Positions 16,847 to 25,949 of a stretch of 64,000 bases of DNA are shown here, one piece after another. Position numbers and translations under genes: made by a program. Where the stretch lies: positions 620,001-684,000 of the forward strand of contig CAVUAE010000001.1 in assembly GCA_963739395.1 (NCBI GenBank), read 5' to 3'. Within the stretch, counting starts at the first letter, position 1; every line of letters starts with the position of its first letter. Source of the stretch: RBG-13-51-18 sp963739395. GTDB taxonomy: Bacteria > Chloroflexota > Dehalococcoidia > Dehalococcoidales > RBG-16-60-22. The notes under the pieces were generated by a model. It saw nothing but the letters and a program-made list of their open reading frames with translations, searched no databases and had not been told where the DNA came from.

Positions 16847-18532
16847 TTGAGTCACTGCCGCTGGAATCTGCTGCCACCGGTAACCGTCCTTACTGATAAG
16901 GACAGCTATTCCAGCTATTCGCCGCTCTTGATACAACTGCTGCATAATCGCGGTATTTCCCGTCCCGAGGATTTCCCGACTTTTCTTGCTAGCGACCGCA
17001 GTCTGATGGGTGACCCCTTCCTGTTTGCCGATATGCAAAAGGCAGTGGGCAGATTGTACCAGGCGCTACTAAAAGGTGAGACTATCGGTGTTTATGGCGA
17101 TTACGATGCCGACGGCATTACCGCTACAGCCGTGCTCGTCCAGGGATTATCACTCCTGCAAGCTAAAACCATCCCCTATATACCCCACCGCCAGACCGAG
17201 GGTCACGGTTTAACCACGCCGGTATTGAAAAAACTGCAAGAACAAGGAGCGACTCTCGTTATCTCCGTCGACTGCGGTGTCACTGATGTAGCGGAGGTAA
17301 AAAGGGCGAAGAGTATGGGATTAGATATCATCATCACCGACCATCATAGTCCCCTGGCAGAAATTCCGGAAGCCCTGGCGATTATCAATCCTAAACTCAA
17401 CGGAACGCAATACCCATTTACCAATTTAGCGGGGGTGGGAGTAGCTTTTAAGCTGCTACAAGGACTCTTCCGCAATTTGGGGAAAGAGGAGCAAATCAAT
17501 GTCGTTATGGATTTAGTCGCCATCGGCACCATCGCCGACATGTCCCCGCCACTGGGAGAAAATCGCTACCTTATTCAGGAAGGACTGAAAAATATTAACA
17601 CCAGTCCCCGACCCGGCATCCGTGAGTTAATAAACCAAACACGACTGGAGCAAGGCAGCGTCGACGCGGATAGGATTTCCTGGATTATTGCTCCGTGCCT
17701 TAACGCCGCTGGCCGACTCGCGGATGGTCTTACTGGCTACAATCTACTGATGACGGAGTCGGATAAAGAGGCGCAGGAACTGGCATTATGGCTCGCCGGA
17801 AAAAACCAGGAAAGGCAGCGACTGACTACGACCACGCTGATAAAAGCAAGAGAGCAAGTTATCGCGCTAGGACTGCCGCCGTTGTTGATAACCGCCGATA
17901 AAGAATATCCAATAGGCATCGCCGGGCTGGTGGCCAGCCGGCTGACGGAGGAGTTTTACCGTCCTTCTATTGTCATTCATACTGCGGATACCCTCTGTCA
18001 TGGGAGCTGCCGCAGTATTCCGGAGTTCGATATTATCGCGGCATTGCATAAATTCAGTAATTATTTTACACGTTATGGTGGACATGCTGCTGCTGCCGGT
18101 TTTACCATGCCGTCCAAGGACCTGCCGCAGTTTGAGAGAGAGTTATCCGCTCTGGTAGCGGAAAGTTTAACCGGTGTCGAATTACGACCGCACCTGAACA
18201 TCGATGCCGAAGTCAAACTTAGCGACCTTGGCGGGGATACTTACCCAACTACACAGATGCTGGCGCCTTTCGGACATGGTAATCCGGTACCTATGTTTTT
18301 AAGTCGAGGGGTGGAGTTGGTAGAGAGACGCACGATGGGCAACGGCAACGAGCATTTACGACTGAAGGTGCGGCAATCAGGTTCGGTTTTTGACGGAGTA
18401 GCGTTCCGGCTGGGCAATCATCAGGGCGAATTCGCGTCACACATTGATATTGTTTATAACCTTGAGATAGATAACTGGGGCGGTAAAAAACAGCTTAGAC
18501 TAAATATCCTGGACTTTAAAAAGAGTAGCTAA
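16847..18532 (+). CDS. recJ: Single-stranded-DNA exonuclease RecJ
   Basis: This 561-residue DHH-family 5'-3' ssDNA exonuclease acts in recombination and mismatch/base-excision repair. Motifs are GDYDADGITATA (Asp86, Asp88), SVDCGVTD, ITDHHSP (DHH), NPKLNGTQYPF and, in the DHHA1 domain, RYGGHAAAAGFT. A C-terminal OB-like region follows. The start is TTG, two bases after the fabF stop, so translation is probably coupled. The length is normal for the short RecJ form. Confidence 0.92.
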   Translation: MSHCRWNLLPPVTVLTDKDSYSSYSPLLIQLLHNRGISRPEDFPTFLASDRSLMGDPFLFADMQKAVGRLYQALLKGETIGVYGDYDADGITATAVLVQGLSLLQAKTIPYIPHRQTEGHGLTTPVLKKLQEQGATLVISVDCGVTDVAEVKRAKSMGLDIIITDHHSPLAEIPEALAIINPKLNGTQYPFTNLAGVGVAFKLLQGLFRNLGKEEQINVVMDLVAIGTIADMSPPLGENRYLIQEGLKNINTSPRPGIRELINQTRLEQGSVDADRISWIIAPCLNAAGRLADGLTGYNLLMTESDKEAQELALWLAGKNQERQRLTTTTLIKAREQVIALGLPPLLITADKEYPIGIAGLVASRLTEEFYRPSIVIHTADTLCHGSCRSIPEFDIIAALHKFSNYFTRYGGHAAAAGFTMPSKDLPQFERELSALVAESLTGVELRPHLNIDAEVKLSDLGGDTYPTTQMLAPFGHGNPVPMFLSRGVELVERRTMGNGNEHLRLKVRQSGSVFDGVAFRLGNHQGEFASHIDIVYNLEIDNWGGKKQLRLNILDFKKSS

Positions 18533-18544
18533 CAGGAGTGAAAT

Positions 18545-19261
18545 ATGAAAAATCCTAATGGACCATATCCTGGCAGGCAACTATTCCTGGGGATGACGAA
18601 GGATGAGAAACCTGCTTTCGCTTACCTGGTTACCGGACGCTCCCCACAGAGTCGGGAGAGAAAGGCAACACAAAAAGAAAACAGTATTATCATAGGACCC
18701 ATCGGCAACACGCCTTATGACCCGCTGCGACACTACACGGCGGTGAAATACGATAATAACATTGGGCTAATGGCGGTGAGTAACGGCATCCAGACCGAAG
18801 CTATTTTCGAGATATATAAACTCCTTTCAAATGTTAAATCTAAACCGACCAGCGGCTACCTGAAGAAAATCATGGACGGCGCCAATTACGAGGCGGATAG
18901 TCTTAAAACACCGCGTATCAGCGGGGTGATAAGTAATAGTGGTAATAAACCTATCTTCTTTATCAGCATAAAAACGGCGAGCAAACCGGCTTTTGGCTGG
19001 TCGGTAAAACCAAAGCCAGGCGTTTTTTACGGAGTAGCTACTTATCATGGGAACATGGAAAAGCCCGGTCCTTTTAAGGCGACCAAAGGACCATCGGTAT
19101 TGAAATTCAGTGCTGTAACATCACATGAAATCACCGGCTTTATTTACGAGATATCAGCGGCAATTTGCCAGGGCGATGATATTCGGGTATGCGCTGTCGG
19201 CGGGGTGAGAGGAACAGATAATGTCTGGAAGGTGGCTTTTATTAACCGGCACCAGGGGTAA
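18545..19261 (+). CDS. purO: IMP cyclohydrolase-like protein (PurO family)
   Basis: This 238-residue protein resembles the PurO-type IMP cyclohydrolase family, first known from archaea, which closes FAICAR to IMP in the last step of purine synthesis. Visible blocks are PYPGRQLFLGMTKDEKPAFA, VTGRSPQSRER near residues 30-45 and DPLRHYTAVKYD near 60. The C-terminal half has FYGVATYHGNMEKPGPF. It lies 12 bases after recJ. The assignment rests on remembered family pattern; a bacterial PurH-type enzyme is not seen in the window. Confidence 0.72.
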   Translation: MKNPNGPYPGRQLFLGMTKDEKPAFAYLVTGRSPQSRERKATQKENSIIIGPIGNTPYDPLRHYTAVKYDNNIGLMAVSNGIQTEAIFEIYKLLSNVKSKPTSGYLKKIMDGANYEADSLKTPRISGVISNSGNKPIFFISIKTASKPAFGWSVKPKPGVFYGVATYHGNMEKPGPFKATKGPSVLKFSAVTSHEITGFIYEISAAICQGDDIRVCAVGGVRGTDNVWKVAFINRHQG

Positions 19262-19270
19262 TACTCCCGT

Positions 19271-19356
19271 GTCATTCTGGCGTAGACCAGAATCCACATT
19301 AAGGTATTAGGATATTACTAATACAACACATGGATTCCAGCTTTCGCTGGAATGAC
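19271..19356. repeat. Paired palindromic repeat, 86 bp
   Basis: It begins gtcattctgg...ccagaatcca and ends tggattccagctttcgctgg-aatgac, giving outer inverted ends GTCATTC/GAATGAC around an AT-rich centre. It separates the convergent purO-like and lgt genes and could terminate transcription on both strands. Confidence 0.65.
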
Positions 19357-19361
19357 AATTT

Positions 19362-20192
19362 TTAAGAAGTCGGTTTTTCTTTAGCGTCGGGAACGGTCTC
19401 GATTTCCTCCCCTTTTTTCACCCAACGCGTGCGCCAGATAAGCAAGATGATGCAGATAATCAAGACGATAATGCCGATAACTTGCGCCTGATGTAAACCA
19501 AAGAGAAAGCTCGTGCCCTCGCGAAGAAAATCGCTGCCGATACGCCAGATAGAATATAAACCCAGATAGACAACGAATAACGAGCCATCCGGCTGTATCT
19601 TCTTTCGTATCAACATTAAAATCCCAAACATAATAAGAAGATATAATATTTCGTAGACCACAACCGGGTGGGTTGGGGTATCCATCATAGGGTATGCCTG
19701 AAAAGCCGGACTATCGGGACTGGTATAAACGAACCCCCAGGGCAGTGAAGTCGGAAAGCCATAATCGTCGCCGAGGATAGTGCAGCCTACCCTGCCAATC
19801 GCCTGCGCCAGCATGATGCCGGGAGCCAGCACATCCGCTATATGCGCGAAGGAATGTTTAGAGAAGTGGCTGTAAATCCAGATGCCTAGCGCTGCGCCTA
19901 ATACCGCCCCCCAGATAGTTAGACCCGACCCACCGATTATCTGACCTGGGTTATGAAAATAGTAATCCCATTGGTCAATAACGTGGAGGAGTCGGGAGAT
20001 GATAACTCCAGAGGGGATGCCGACCAACGCGACGTTGAGGACTATATTATAGTTAAGACGTGAGTCTTTTTTTACCGCCAGTAACGCCCACCCAACTAAC
20101 ACCACTACAGCCAGCGCTACCATGATACCGTACCAGCCGATGGGCTTGGAGCCGATATAGAAAGCAACGGGGTCGATATTTACGTAAATCAT
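19362..20192 (-). CDS. lgt: Prolipoprotein diacylglyceryl transferase
   Basis: This 276-residue membrane enzyme transfers diacylglycerol to the lipobox Cys of prolipoproteins such as TupA in this window. About seven membrane segments are visible. Family blocks include IGWYGIMV near the N-terminus, SGLTIWGAVLG (about 88) and GRVGCTILGDDYG (about 133), the Lgt signature. The C-terminus is short and acidic. It lies upstream of no gene in operon; ftsY is 74 bp away across a palindromic repeat. Confidence 0.92.
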   Translation of the reverse strand: MIYVNIDPVAFYIGSKPIGWYGIMVALAVVVLVGWALLAVKKDSRLNYNIVLNVALVGIPSGVIISRLLHVIDQWDYYFHNPGQIIGGSGLTIWGAVLGAALGIWIYSHFSKHSFAHIADVLAPGIMLAQAIGRVGCTILGDDYGFPTSLPWGFVYTSPDSPAFQAYPMMDTPTHPVVVYEILYLLIMFGILMLIRKKIQPDGSLFVVYLGLYSIWRIGSDFLREGTSFLFGLHQAQVIGIIVLIICIILLIWRTRWVKKGEEIETVPDAKEKPTS

Positions 20193-20228
20193 TGTTTACT
20201 CGTTTAAGTGTATTATCCCCACACCATC

Positions 20229-20254
20229 TGGATTCCAGCTTTCTCTGGAATGAC
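20229..20254. repeat. Palindromic repeat (GGATTCCAG...CTGGAATGAC)
   Basis: The sequence tggattccagctttctctgg followed by aatgac is a near copy of the right unit of 19271-19356. It lies between lgt and ftsY. Confidence 0.65.
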
Positions 20255-20266
20255 ATTATATGGAGC

Positions 20267-21160
20267 TTAAGAGGTCAATGCCTCGATGAAGTCCTGCGGA
20301 TTAAAGATTACCATATCTTCCATTCCTTCGCCAACGCCGATAAGCTTAATGGGGATTTTCAGCTCGTCACAAATCGCCAGGACGATGCCGCCTTTAGCCG
20401 TGCCGTCCAGCTTAGCGATAAAAATGCTGGTAACGCCGACCGCATCGGTGAAATAACGCGCCTGGGTGAGTCCGTTCTGGCCGGTGGTGGCATCGAGGAC
20501 GAGGATGACTTCATGCGGAGCGGTGGAGTCCAGTTTACCAGCCACGCGGTGGACTTTCTTAAGCTCCTCCATAAGATTGAACTTAGTGTGTAAGCGTCCT
20601 GCCGTATCGATGATGAGGATATCGGTGCCGCGGCTCTTCGCCGCCTGTAAAGCATCGTAAACGACGGCGCCGGGGTCGGCATCGGGTTGGTGGGCGATTA
20701 CGTCCACCCCCACCCTCTCCCCCTGCTTTTTAAGCTGATCGATAGCGGCGGCGCGGAAGGTATCCGCCGCAGCAAGGAGGACATTCTTGCCTTCCTTCTT
20801 ATATTTATAGGCGAGCTTGGCAATGGAGGTTGTCTTGCCGCTGCCATTGACGCCGACGATAAGCATGACCTCTGGAGGGGTAGCCACAGCTGGTTCTCGG
20901 GAGGGAACGGTAAGAATTTTTACCATCTCCTCTTTAAGCAAAGAGCGGACGTGAGAACCATCTAGCTTTTCAGCGGCCGCGCGTTCCTTAACGGTATTGA
21001 TAAGCTTTTCCGCAGTGCTAACACCGACATCGGCGGAGATCAGGAGCTCTTCCAGCTCATCCCAGACCTCTTTGCCGATAGAAACGCGGTCAAAGAGGGA
21101 CATGGCTTTACCGAACCAGGTATCGCGGGTTTTCTTAAGGACTTTCTGGAAGATGTTGAT
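20267..21160 (-). CDS. ftsY: Signal recognition particle receptor FtsY; predicted ATC start
   Basis: This is the SRP receptor GTPase that docks nascent chains to the membrane. The first ATG (21103) would cut the conserved helix KKTRDTWFGK just upstream, which is in frame and typical of FtsY N-domains. Between the upstream stop and 21103 there is no ATG, GTG or TTG; ATC at 21160 lies seven bases after aaggag on the minus strand. The protein is then 297 residues. The G domain has GVNGSGKTTS, IDTAGRLHTK, KLDGTAKGG and GVGEGMEDM. The acidic A domain is absent, as in many short FtsY proteins. Confidence 0.9.
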   Translation of the reverse strand: MNIFQKVLKKTRDTWFGKAMSLFDRVSIGKEVWDELEELLISADVGVSTAEKLINTVKERAAAEKLDGSHVRSLLKEEMVKILTVPSREPAVATPPEVMLIVGVNGSGKTTSIAKLAYKYKKEGKNVLLAAADTFRAAAIDQLKKQGERVGVDVIAHQPDADPGAVVYDALQAAKSRGTDILIIDTAGRLHTKFNLMEELKKVHRVAGKLDSTAPHEVILVLDATTGQNGLTQARYFTDAVGVTSIFIAKLDGTAKGGIVLAICDELKIPIKLIGVGEGMEDMVIFNPQDFIEALTS

Positions 21161-21345
21161 GGGATGACTCCTTTAGAGTTAACAGTTTACAGTTATCAGT
21201 TTACAGTATATAAGAGATGGGGGGTAAGCTCAAATTTTTAAAAAACGATTTGTACATACTATTGAATGTTATATTAATAAAGTATAATATTGACTTAAAT
21301 GCTTGAATATATACAAGGATGTTTTGCATTGACAGGAGACTCGAT

Positions 21346-22608
21346 ATGATTAAGAGAGTCACTATTAAAGGTTACAAGTCTTTTAAAAACCTGAGTCTCG
21401 AATTAAAACCTCTTACAGTCATCTTTGGTCCAAATGCTTCTGGGAAAAGTAATTTTCTTGATGCACTATATCTTATTTCTCGGATGGCTACCAAACGAAA
21501 CTTGAGTGAATCGTATAAAGACCATCGAGGACTTCCTCTTGAAAGTTTCTACTACGCTGATGAAGGATATGAAAAAAACCTTGAAAAACCCACTTTGTCA
21601 TTTTCTTTTGAAATCGACATACAACTTTCTGACTCGGTCATAAATAAAGTTGAGGAAATCGTCAGGGGAAAAAGAAAGGGAATAGATTCCCTTGATCAAT
21701 CAAAAAAAATAATCACAGAAAAAAGGCTTAGATATTATCTAGCAATAGAAGGTTTGCCTCAAACAGGATATCTAAGAGTTATGGATGAGCGATTATGCGC
21801 AATTAAGCCAAACGGTCAGGAACGGAAACGTAGCGCATTCATTGAACGTCACGGAAAACAAATTCGGTTACGTATGGAAGGCCAAGCACACCCTACTTAT
21901 TACAACATTGGACTTGAACATACAATAGTTTCCGAATCACTTTATGAACCTCACTATCCACATATCACTGCTTTAAGAATTGAACTTGCTAACTGGTATA
22001 CTTATTATCTTGAGCCTAGAGATTTAATGAGAGAAGATGTTCCGCTTGCTGAGATCGAAAGTATAGGTCCCAGAGGTCAGAATTTAGCAGCGTTTTTGAA
22101 TACTCTAAACTATAGACATCCCAAGGACTTCCATAGTTTTAATCTTTCTCTAAAACGTATTTTACCAAATAAGTCATCTATTCAGATTGTTCCTCTCAAA
22201 GAAGGTCTTGTTGGACTAAGGCTTTCGGAAAATGGCTTGTGGTTTCCTGCACGGTTGATTTCTGAAGGAACACTACGTGTCATTGGGTTGCTTGCTGCTA
22301 TTCATCCTAGAAATCCAGCTACGTTGATATCTTTTGAAGAACCTGAAAATGGTATCCATCCTACTAGGCTTAAGCTTATTGCCGAAATATTAAAAAATGC
22401 TGCACAACAAACAGGGAAACAAATCATTATTACAACTCATTCACCTATTTTACCAGAGTTTTTTAGTGATAAAGCCCTTTTTGTCTGTTTTAAAGATAAA
22501 AAACAGACAATAATTAAACCTTTTACAAGTTTTGGGCCTTTATTCAAAAAGTTGGATATTGAACATGCTCTTGAGGACAGGATTTTAAGAGGTGATTTTG
22601 GTGGCTAG
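21346..22608 (+). CDS. AAA/SMC-like ATPase of a putative defence pair
   Basis: This 420-residue ABC/SMC-type ATPase of the AAA_15/AAA_21 kind has Walker A GPNASGKS (28-35), Walker B SFEEPENGIHP and the switch-His ITTHSP. The start is ATG 21346 with aggag seven bases upstream, rather than the ATG at 21319. The region is clearly more AT-rich than flanking ftsY and the helicase. It overlaps the next gene by eight bases, so the two act together. Such ATPases paired with a TOPRIM or DUF4276-like partner are typical of abortive-infection and OLD-like modules; the specific system is not assigned. Confidence 0.85.
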   Translation: MIKRVTIKGYKSFKNLSLELKPLTVIFGPNASGKSNFLDALYLISRMATKRNLSESYKDHRGLPLESFYYADEGYEKNLEKPTLSFSFEIDIQLSDSVINKVEEIVRGKRKGIDSLDQSKKIITEKRLRYYLAIEGLPQTGYLRVMDERLCAIKPNGQERKRSAFIERHGKQIRLRMEGQAHPTYYNIGLEHTIVSESLYEPHYPHITALRIELANWYTYYLEPRDLMREDVPLAEIESIGPRGQNLAAFLNTLNYRHPKDFHSFNLSLKRILPNKSSIQIVPLKEGLVGLRLSENGLWFPARLISEGTLRVIGLLAAIHPRNPATLISFEEPENGIHPTRLKLIAEILKNAAQQTGKQIIITTHSPILPEFFSDKALFVCFKDKKQTIIKPFTSFGPLFKKLDIEHALEDRILRGDFGG

Positions 22609-23215
22609 GATTTTATATTTCCTTGAAGATTGTGCCCAAGAAGGCTTTATCAAAGCTCTAGTAAATAGAACAGCACAAGATATGGAAATACCCATCAATT
22701 CAATAACTCATGATATTCGTTCCGCGCGTGGTGGTTCCACTGTGATTCAAGAATTTAATAAATTTATGAAAGATATGACACAAATACGTTCGTCTGAAGT
22801 GGATTTGTTAATTGTCGCTATTGATGGGAACTGTAAAGGCTATCGAGGTAGAATAAGGCAATTAGAAAAGAACGTAGATCAAAGCCACCCAATCAAAGAT
22901 AAAATAGTGTGGGCTATCCCTGATCCCCATATAGAACACTGGTATTTGATGGATCAAAGAGCTTTTAAGAATGGAGTCGGAATTAATAAATCTCCAGAAA
23001 TGCCACCGTATAAATGTAAAAAGGATTATTATAAAAACTTGCTCCGTCAAGCACTAGTAGAAGCTGATATTAGTTCTTTACTTGGGGGCGCAGAATATGC
23101 CGAAGATATCGTAAATAATATGAAGAGTCTAGATAGTTTATTTAGCCGAAATGCTGGCTTTCAAAATTTCATTGAAGATTTGAGAAATCATTTCCGTCAT
23201 AATCATGTAAATTGA
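22601..23215 (+). CDS. TOPRIM/DUF4276-like partner of the ATPase
   Basis: A GTG start at 22601, five bases after agaggtga, fits better than the GTG at 22592 and gives 204 residues. Early Glu residues (FLEDCAQEGF), the block LIVAIDGNCKGYRG around residue 80 and PDPHIEHWYLMD around residue 110 resemble the Glu, D-x-N/D and E-x-W blocks of TOPRIM-like DUF4276/RloB proteins. It may act as an effector nuclease gated by the ATPase; that is inference. The low G+C content matches its partner and suggests joint acquisition. Confidence 0.65.
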   Translation: MARILYFLEDCAQEGFIKALVNRTAQDMEIPINSITHDIRSARGGSTVIQEFNKFMKDMTQIRSSEVDLLIVAIDGNCKGYRGRIRQLEKNVDQSHPIKDKIVWAIPDPHIEHWYLMDQRAFKNGVGINKSPEMPPYKCKKDYYKNLLRQALVEADISSLLGGAEYAEDIVNNMKSLDSLFSRNAGFQNFIEDLRNHFRHNHVN

Positions 23216-23244
23216 AATAATCATTTTTTTCAAAATCAAATACC

Positions 23245-25530
23245 CTACCCTCCCTGTAGCTCCTCTAGTATCACCCTGGCGGCCGCTTTATCTAGAGGCT
23301 TGTTGTTGTTGCCGCACTTGGGACTCTGTACGCAAGAGGGGCAGCCGTCTTCGCAGGGGCATTCGGCGATAACGCGGAGCGTCGCCTGCCACAACTCCTC
23401 AATCATATCGAACCCCTTTTCCGCGATGCCAATACCGCCGGGGTAAGCGTCGTAAATAAAGACGTCCGCCTTGCCGGTATCCGGGTGCATCGGTGTGGAC
23501 ACGCCGCCGATATCGTCTCTATCGCATAAAGCAAAGAGCGGCAAGATACCGATGGCGGCATGTTCCGTGGCGTGCAGACCGCCAGCGAAGTCCTGTCCCT
23601 TTTCCACGATACGGGCGATGGCGTGCGGGGGTATATCGAACCATAAAGCCACCGTATTGAAGCGGATGGTGGGGAGGTCTAAAGCCTCCTCCCCGATTAG
23701 CTCCTCGGAGAACTGGCGGTATTTCTTAAAACCGACGACGTCGATGGTCACTTCAACATCGCCAACACTTACGTTGACGGGTCCGACGGTTTTAGTGTTT
23801 CTCACTTTTAGCACATGCAGGTTGTGGATTTCTTTAGTGCCCGTGTAATAGTTGGCGCGGGTCGGGTCGGCGTAAGCTACTTTATTCGTCAGGTCGAGCT
23901 TGGTTATCAGATAGGATTCGCCCTGATGCAGGTAGATAGCGCCGGGGTGTATCTGGAAGAAAGCGACCGAGCTTTCTACCGTTTCCATCAGCGAGCCGGT
24001 GGACATATCAACGACAGCATAGTCCTCGCCTGATGAGGAGCGGATATTGATTTTAGGGGCGGGGGCATTAAGGGAGGGGGCAAGATACCACTTGCTGCGC
24101 CGCTCACGGAGTTCCCCTTCCTCCACCAAAGCATCCCGTTGCTTAGAAAAATCTTCGCCGAAAGTAGCTTCATCCGTCTTATCCAGCGGTCGTTCCCAGG
24201 CGGCGCAGAGGAGGTGGGCTTTTAAGATATAGGGGTTGGCAGGATTGACCAGCACATGTTCGAAACCTCTCTTAAAAAAGTTATTTGGATGACGCATAAA
24301 AAACTGGTCGAGAGGATTATCCCAGGCGACCAGAAAACTTAAAGACTCACCCTGACTACGTCCGCTACGGCCAGCCTGCTGCCAAGTAGAGGAAATACTG
24401 CCCGGGTAGCCGTCCAGTATTGTCGCTTCCAGTCCGCCGCTATCAATGCCCAACTCTAAAGCGTTAGTGGCAACCACCCCTAAAAGTTTACCTCCAAAAA
24501 GCTCCCGCTCGATGCGGCGTCGGTCTTCCGGCATATAGCCCCCACGGTAAGGCATGACCAGACGTGAAAGTTCGTAACTTTCTTCCTTCAGTCGGTCGCG
24601 GGCATAGACATATATAAGCTCGCAGAGGCGTCGGGTGCGGGTAAAGGTGAGGGTGCGGGAACCTTGCAACATCAATTCGGTGAAAATATTCGTCGCTTCC
24701 CAATGGGCGCTACGACGTGCGGTCTTCTTTTCGTCCATGAGCGGCGGATTCCAGAAAACAAAGTCCTTCCAGCCGCGCGGCGAGCCATCATTATCTACCA
24801 CCTCGCAGGGAAGCCCGGTTAGAGCTAAAGCATGTTCGCCGGGATTGGCAACCGTGGCTGTGCAGAGGATAAACTGCGGATTCGACCCATAAAGCTGGCA
24901 GAGTCGACGCAGCCGGCGTAAAACACAGGCGACGTGCGAGCCGAAAACGCCGCGATAGATATGAGCTTCATCAACGACGACATATTTAAGACGCCGCAAT
25001 AATGTTGACCATTGCTGGTGATTGGGCATGATGCCGACGTGCAGCATATCCGGGTTCGTCAAAATAATACGACCGTATCTCCTGATATCCGCCCTTTCGG
25101 AACGCGGCGTGTCACCATCGAAAGTGGCAAACGATTCGGGGGGTAAAAGGGCGGGGGAGAAAAGTTCATTCAGCTTACGCAGCTGGTCCTGGGCGAGAGC
25201 TTTAGTGGGGAAAAGGTAGAGGGCGCGAGTGGCGGGTTCGGTAAGCATCGCCTGCATAACGGCGATGTTATAAACCAGACTCTTACCGCTGGCGCTGGTG
25301 GTGCCGATGATGACGTTTTTGCTGGCGCGAACATGATTTATCGCTGACGCTTGATGAGTATAAAGTCGCGAAAGCCCATGCTCATCAAGGCAGTCCTGCA
25401 AAGCCGGTTCTAAAGGTTCGTCAAGCTTACCGTAAGCGGGACGACGCGGAGCGATATGCTCGATATGAGCTATTTGGTTTTCGTAATTTTTCAATCCGCG
25501 GATATGGTTGAGGAAAGCCTGGATTTCCAT
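23245..25530 (-). CDS. DEAD/DEAH-box helicase with DUF1998 (MrfA/Hrq1-like)
   Basis: This 761-residue superfamily 2 helicase belongs to the MrfA-type group linked to DNA crosslink repair in other bacteria. Motif I is TTSASGKS (about 76-83), motif II VVVDEAHIYRG (DEAH), and motif VI QQAGRSGRS. The C-terminal DUF1998 region carries CPCEDGCPSCVQSPKCG, four Cys residues for a metal or cluster. Length and order match the family. It is convergent with the ATPase pair and lies 11 bases downstream of the DUF503 gene on the same strand. Confidence 0.88.
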   Translation of the reverse strand: MEIQAFLNHIRGLKNYENQIAHIEHIAPRRPAYGKLDEPLEPALQDCLDEHGLSRLYTHQASAINHVRASKNVIIGTTSASGKSLVYNIAVMQAMLTEPATRALYLFPTKALAQDQLRKLNELFSPALLPPESFATFDGDTPRSERADIRRYGRIILTNPDMLHVGIMPNHQQWSTLLRRLKYVVVDEAHIYRGVFGSHVACVLRRLRRLCQLYGSNPQFILCTATVANPGEHALALTGLPCEVVDNDGSPRGWKDFVFWNPPLMDEKKTARRSAHWEATNIFTELMLQGSRTLTFTRTRRLCELIYVYARDRLKEESYELSRLVMPYRGGYMPEDRRRIERELFGGKLLGVVATNALELGIDSGGLEATILDGYPGSISSTWQQAGRSGRSQGESLSFLVAWDNPLDQFFMRHPNNFFKRGFEHVLVNPANPYILKAHLLCAAWERPLDKTDEATFGEDFSKQRDALVEEGELRERRSKWYLAPSLNAPAPKINIRSSSGEDYAVVDMSTGSLMETVESSVAFFQIHPGAIYLHQGESYLITKLDLTNKVAYADPTRANYYTGTKEIHNLHVLKVRNTKTVGPVNVSVGDVEVTIDVVGFKKYRQFSEELIGEEALDLPTIRFNTVALWFDIPPHAIARIVEKGQDFAGGLHATEHAAIGILPLFALCDRDDIGGVSTPMHPDTGKADVFIYDAYPGGIGIAEKGFDMIEELWQATLRVIAECPCEDGCPSCVQSPKCGNNNKPLDKAAARVILEELQGG

Positions 25531-25541
25531 GAATAGCTACC

Positions 25542-25832
25542 TTATACATCAATTATTTCGATAGAATAATCGAGAAACTCAACGTCGAAGCCACCTGTTT
25601 CAATAAAGTGCACCACTTTGGAAAGTACTTCATTGCTGTGCCGTTTATTATTGCTGATGCAGCAAATACCGATGGTGGCTATTTGCCAGCTATCGTTATC
25701 GTCCACCTCCGCCACGGCGACATCGAAACGCGATTTAGTGCGACCGATGATGGACTTTAAAACCATACGTTTGCCCTTTAGGTCCATGTTCTCCGGGATA
25801 CGCAGGCTGACGCGAGCGACGCCGACATTCAT
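25542..25832 (-). CDS. DUF503-family protein
   Basis: The conserved DUF503 sequence begins MNVGVARVSLRIPEN and ends FDVEFLDYSIEIID, giving 96 residues from ATG 25832. A longer frame to 25919 exists, but its extra 29 residues are hydrophobic and unlike the family. DUF503 proteins (YlxP-like) are small and are often found with ribosome/translation genes. The role is unknown here; it may be co-transcribed with the helicase. A GGTGG lies 13 bases before the ATG, which is long. Confidence 0.75.
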   Translation of the reverse strand: MNVGVARVSLRIPENMDLKGKRMVLKSIIGRTKSRFDVAVAEVDDNDSWQIATIGICCISNNKRHSNEVLSKVVHFIETGGFDVEFLDYSIEIIDV

Positions 25833-25949
25833 TGGTTTTAATCTACCACCCGATGAAAGGGGTGTCAAACAGAAAAAGTAACGAGTAAAAAATATCTGCC
25901 AAGCAATAGTCTCATGCATGGCAGATATAATTAGCAGAAATATCTTTTC

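Noticed and set aside
21346..23215. Naming the ATPase pair as PARIS or Gabija
   Set aside because: The small partner's motifs resemble DUF4276/RloB-type TOPRIM only loosely, and no UvrD-like helicase is present for Gabija; only a generic defence-pair call is justified.
25833..25919. N-terminal extension of the DUF503 protein
   Set aside because: The extra residues are hydrophobic and unlike DUF503 family N-termini, which begin at the MNVGV block.
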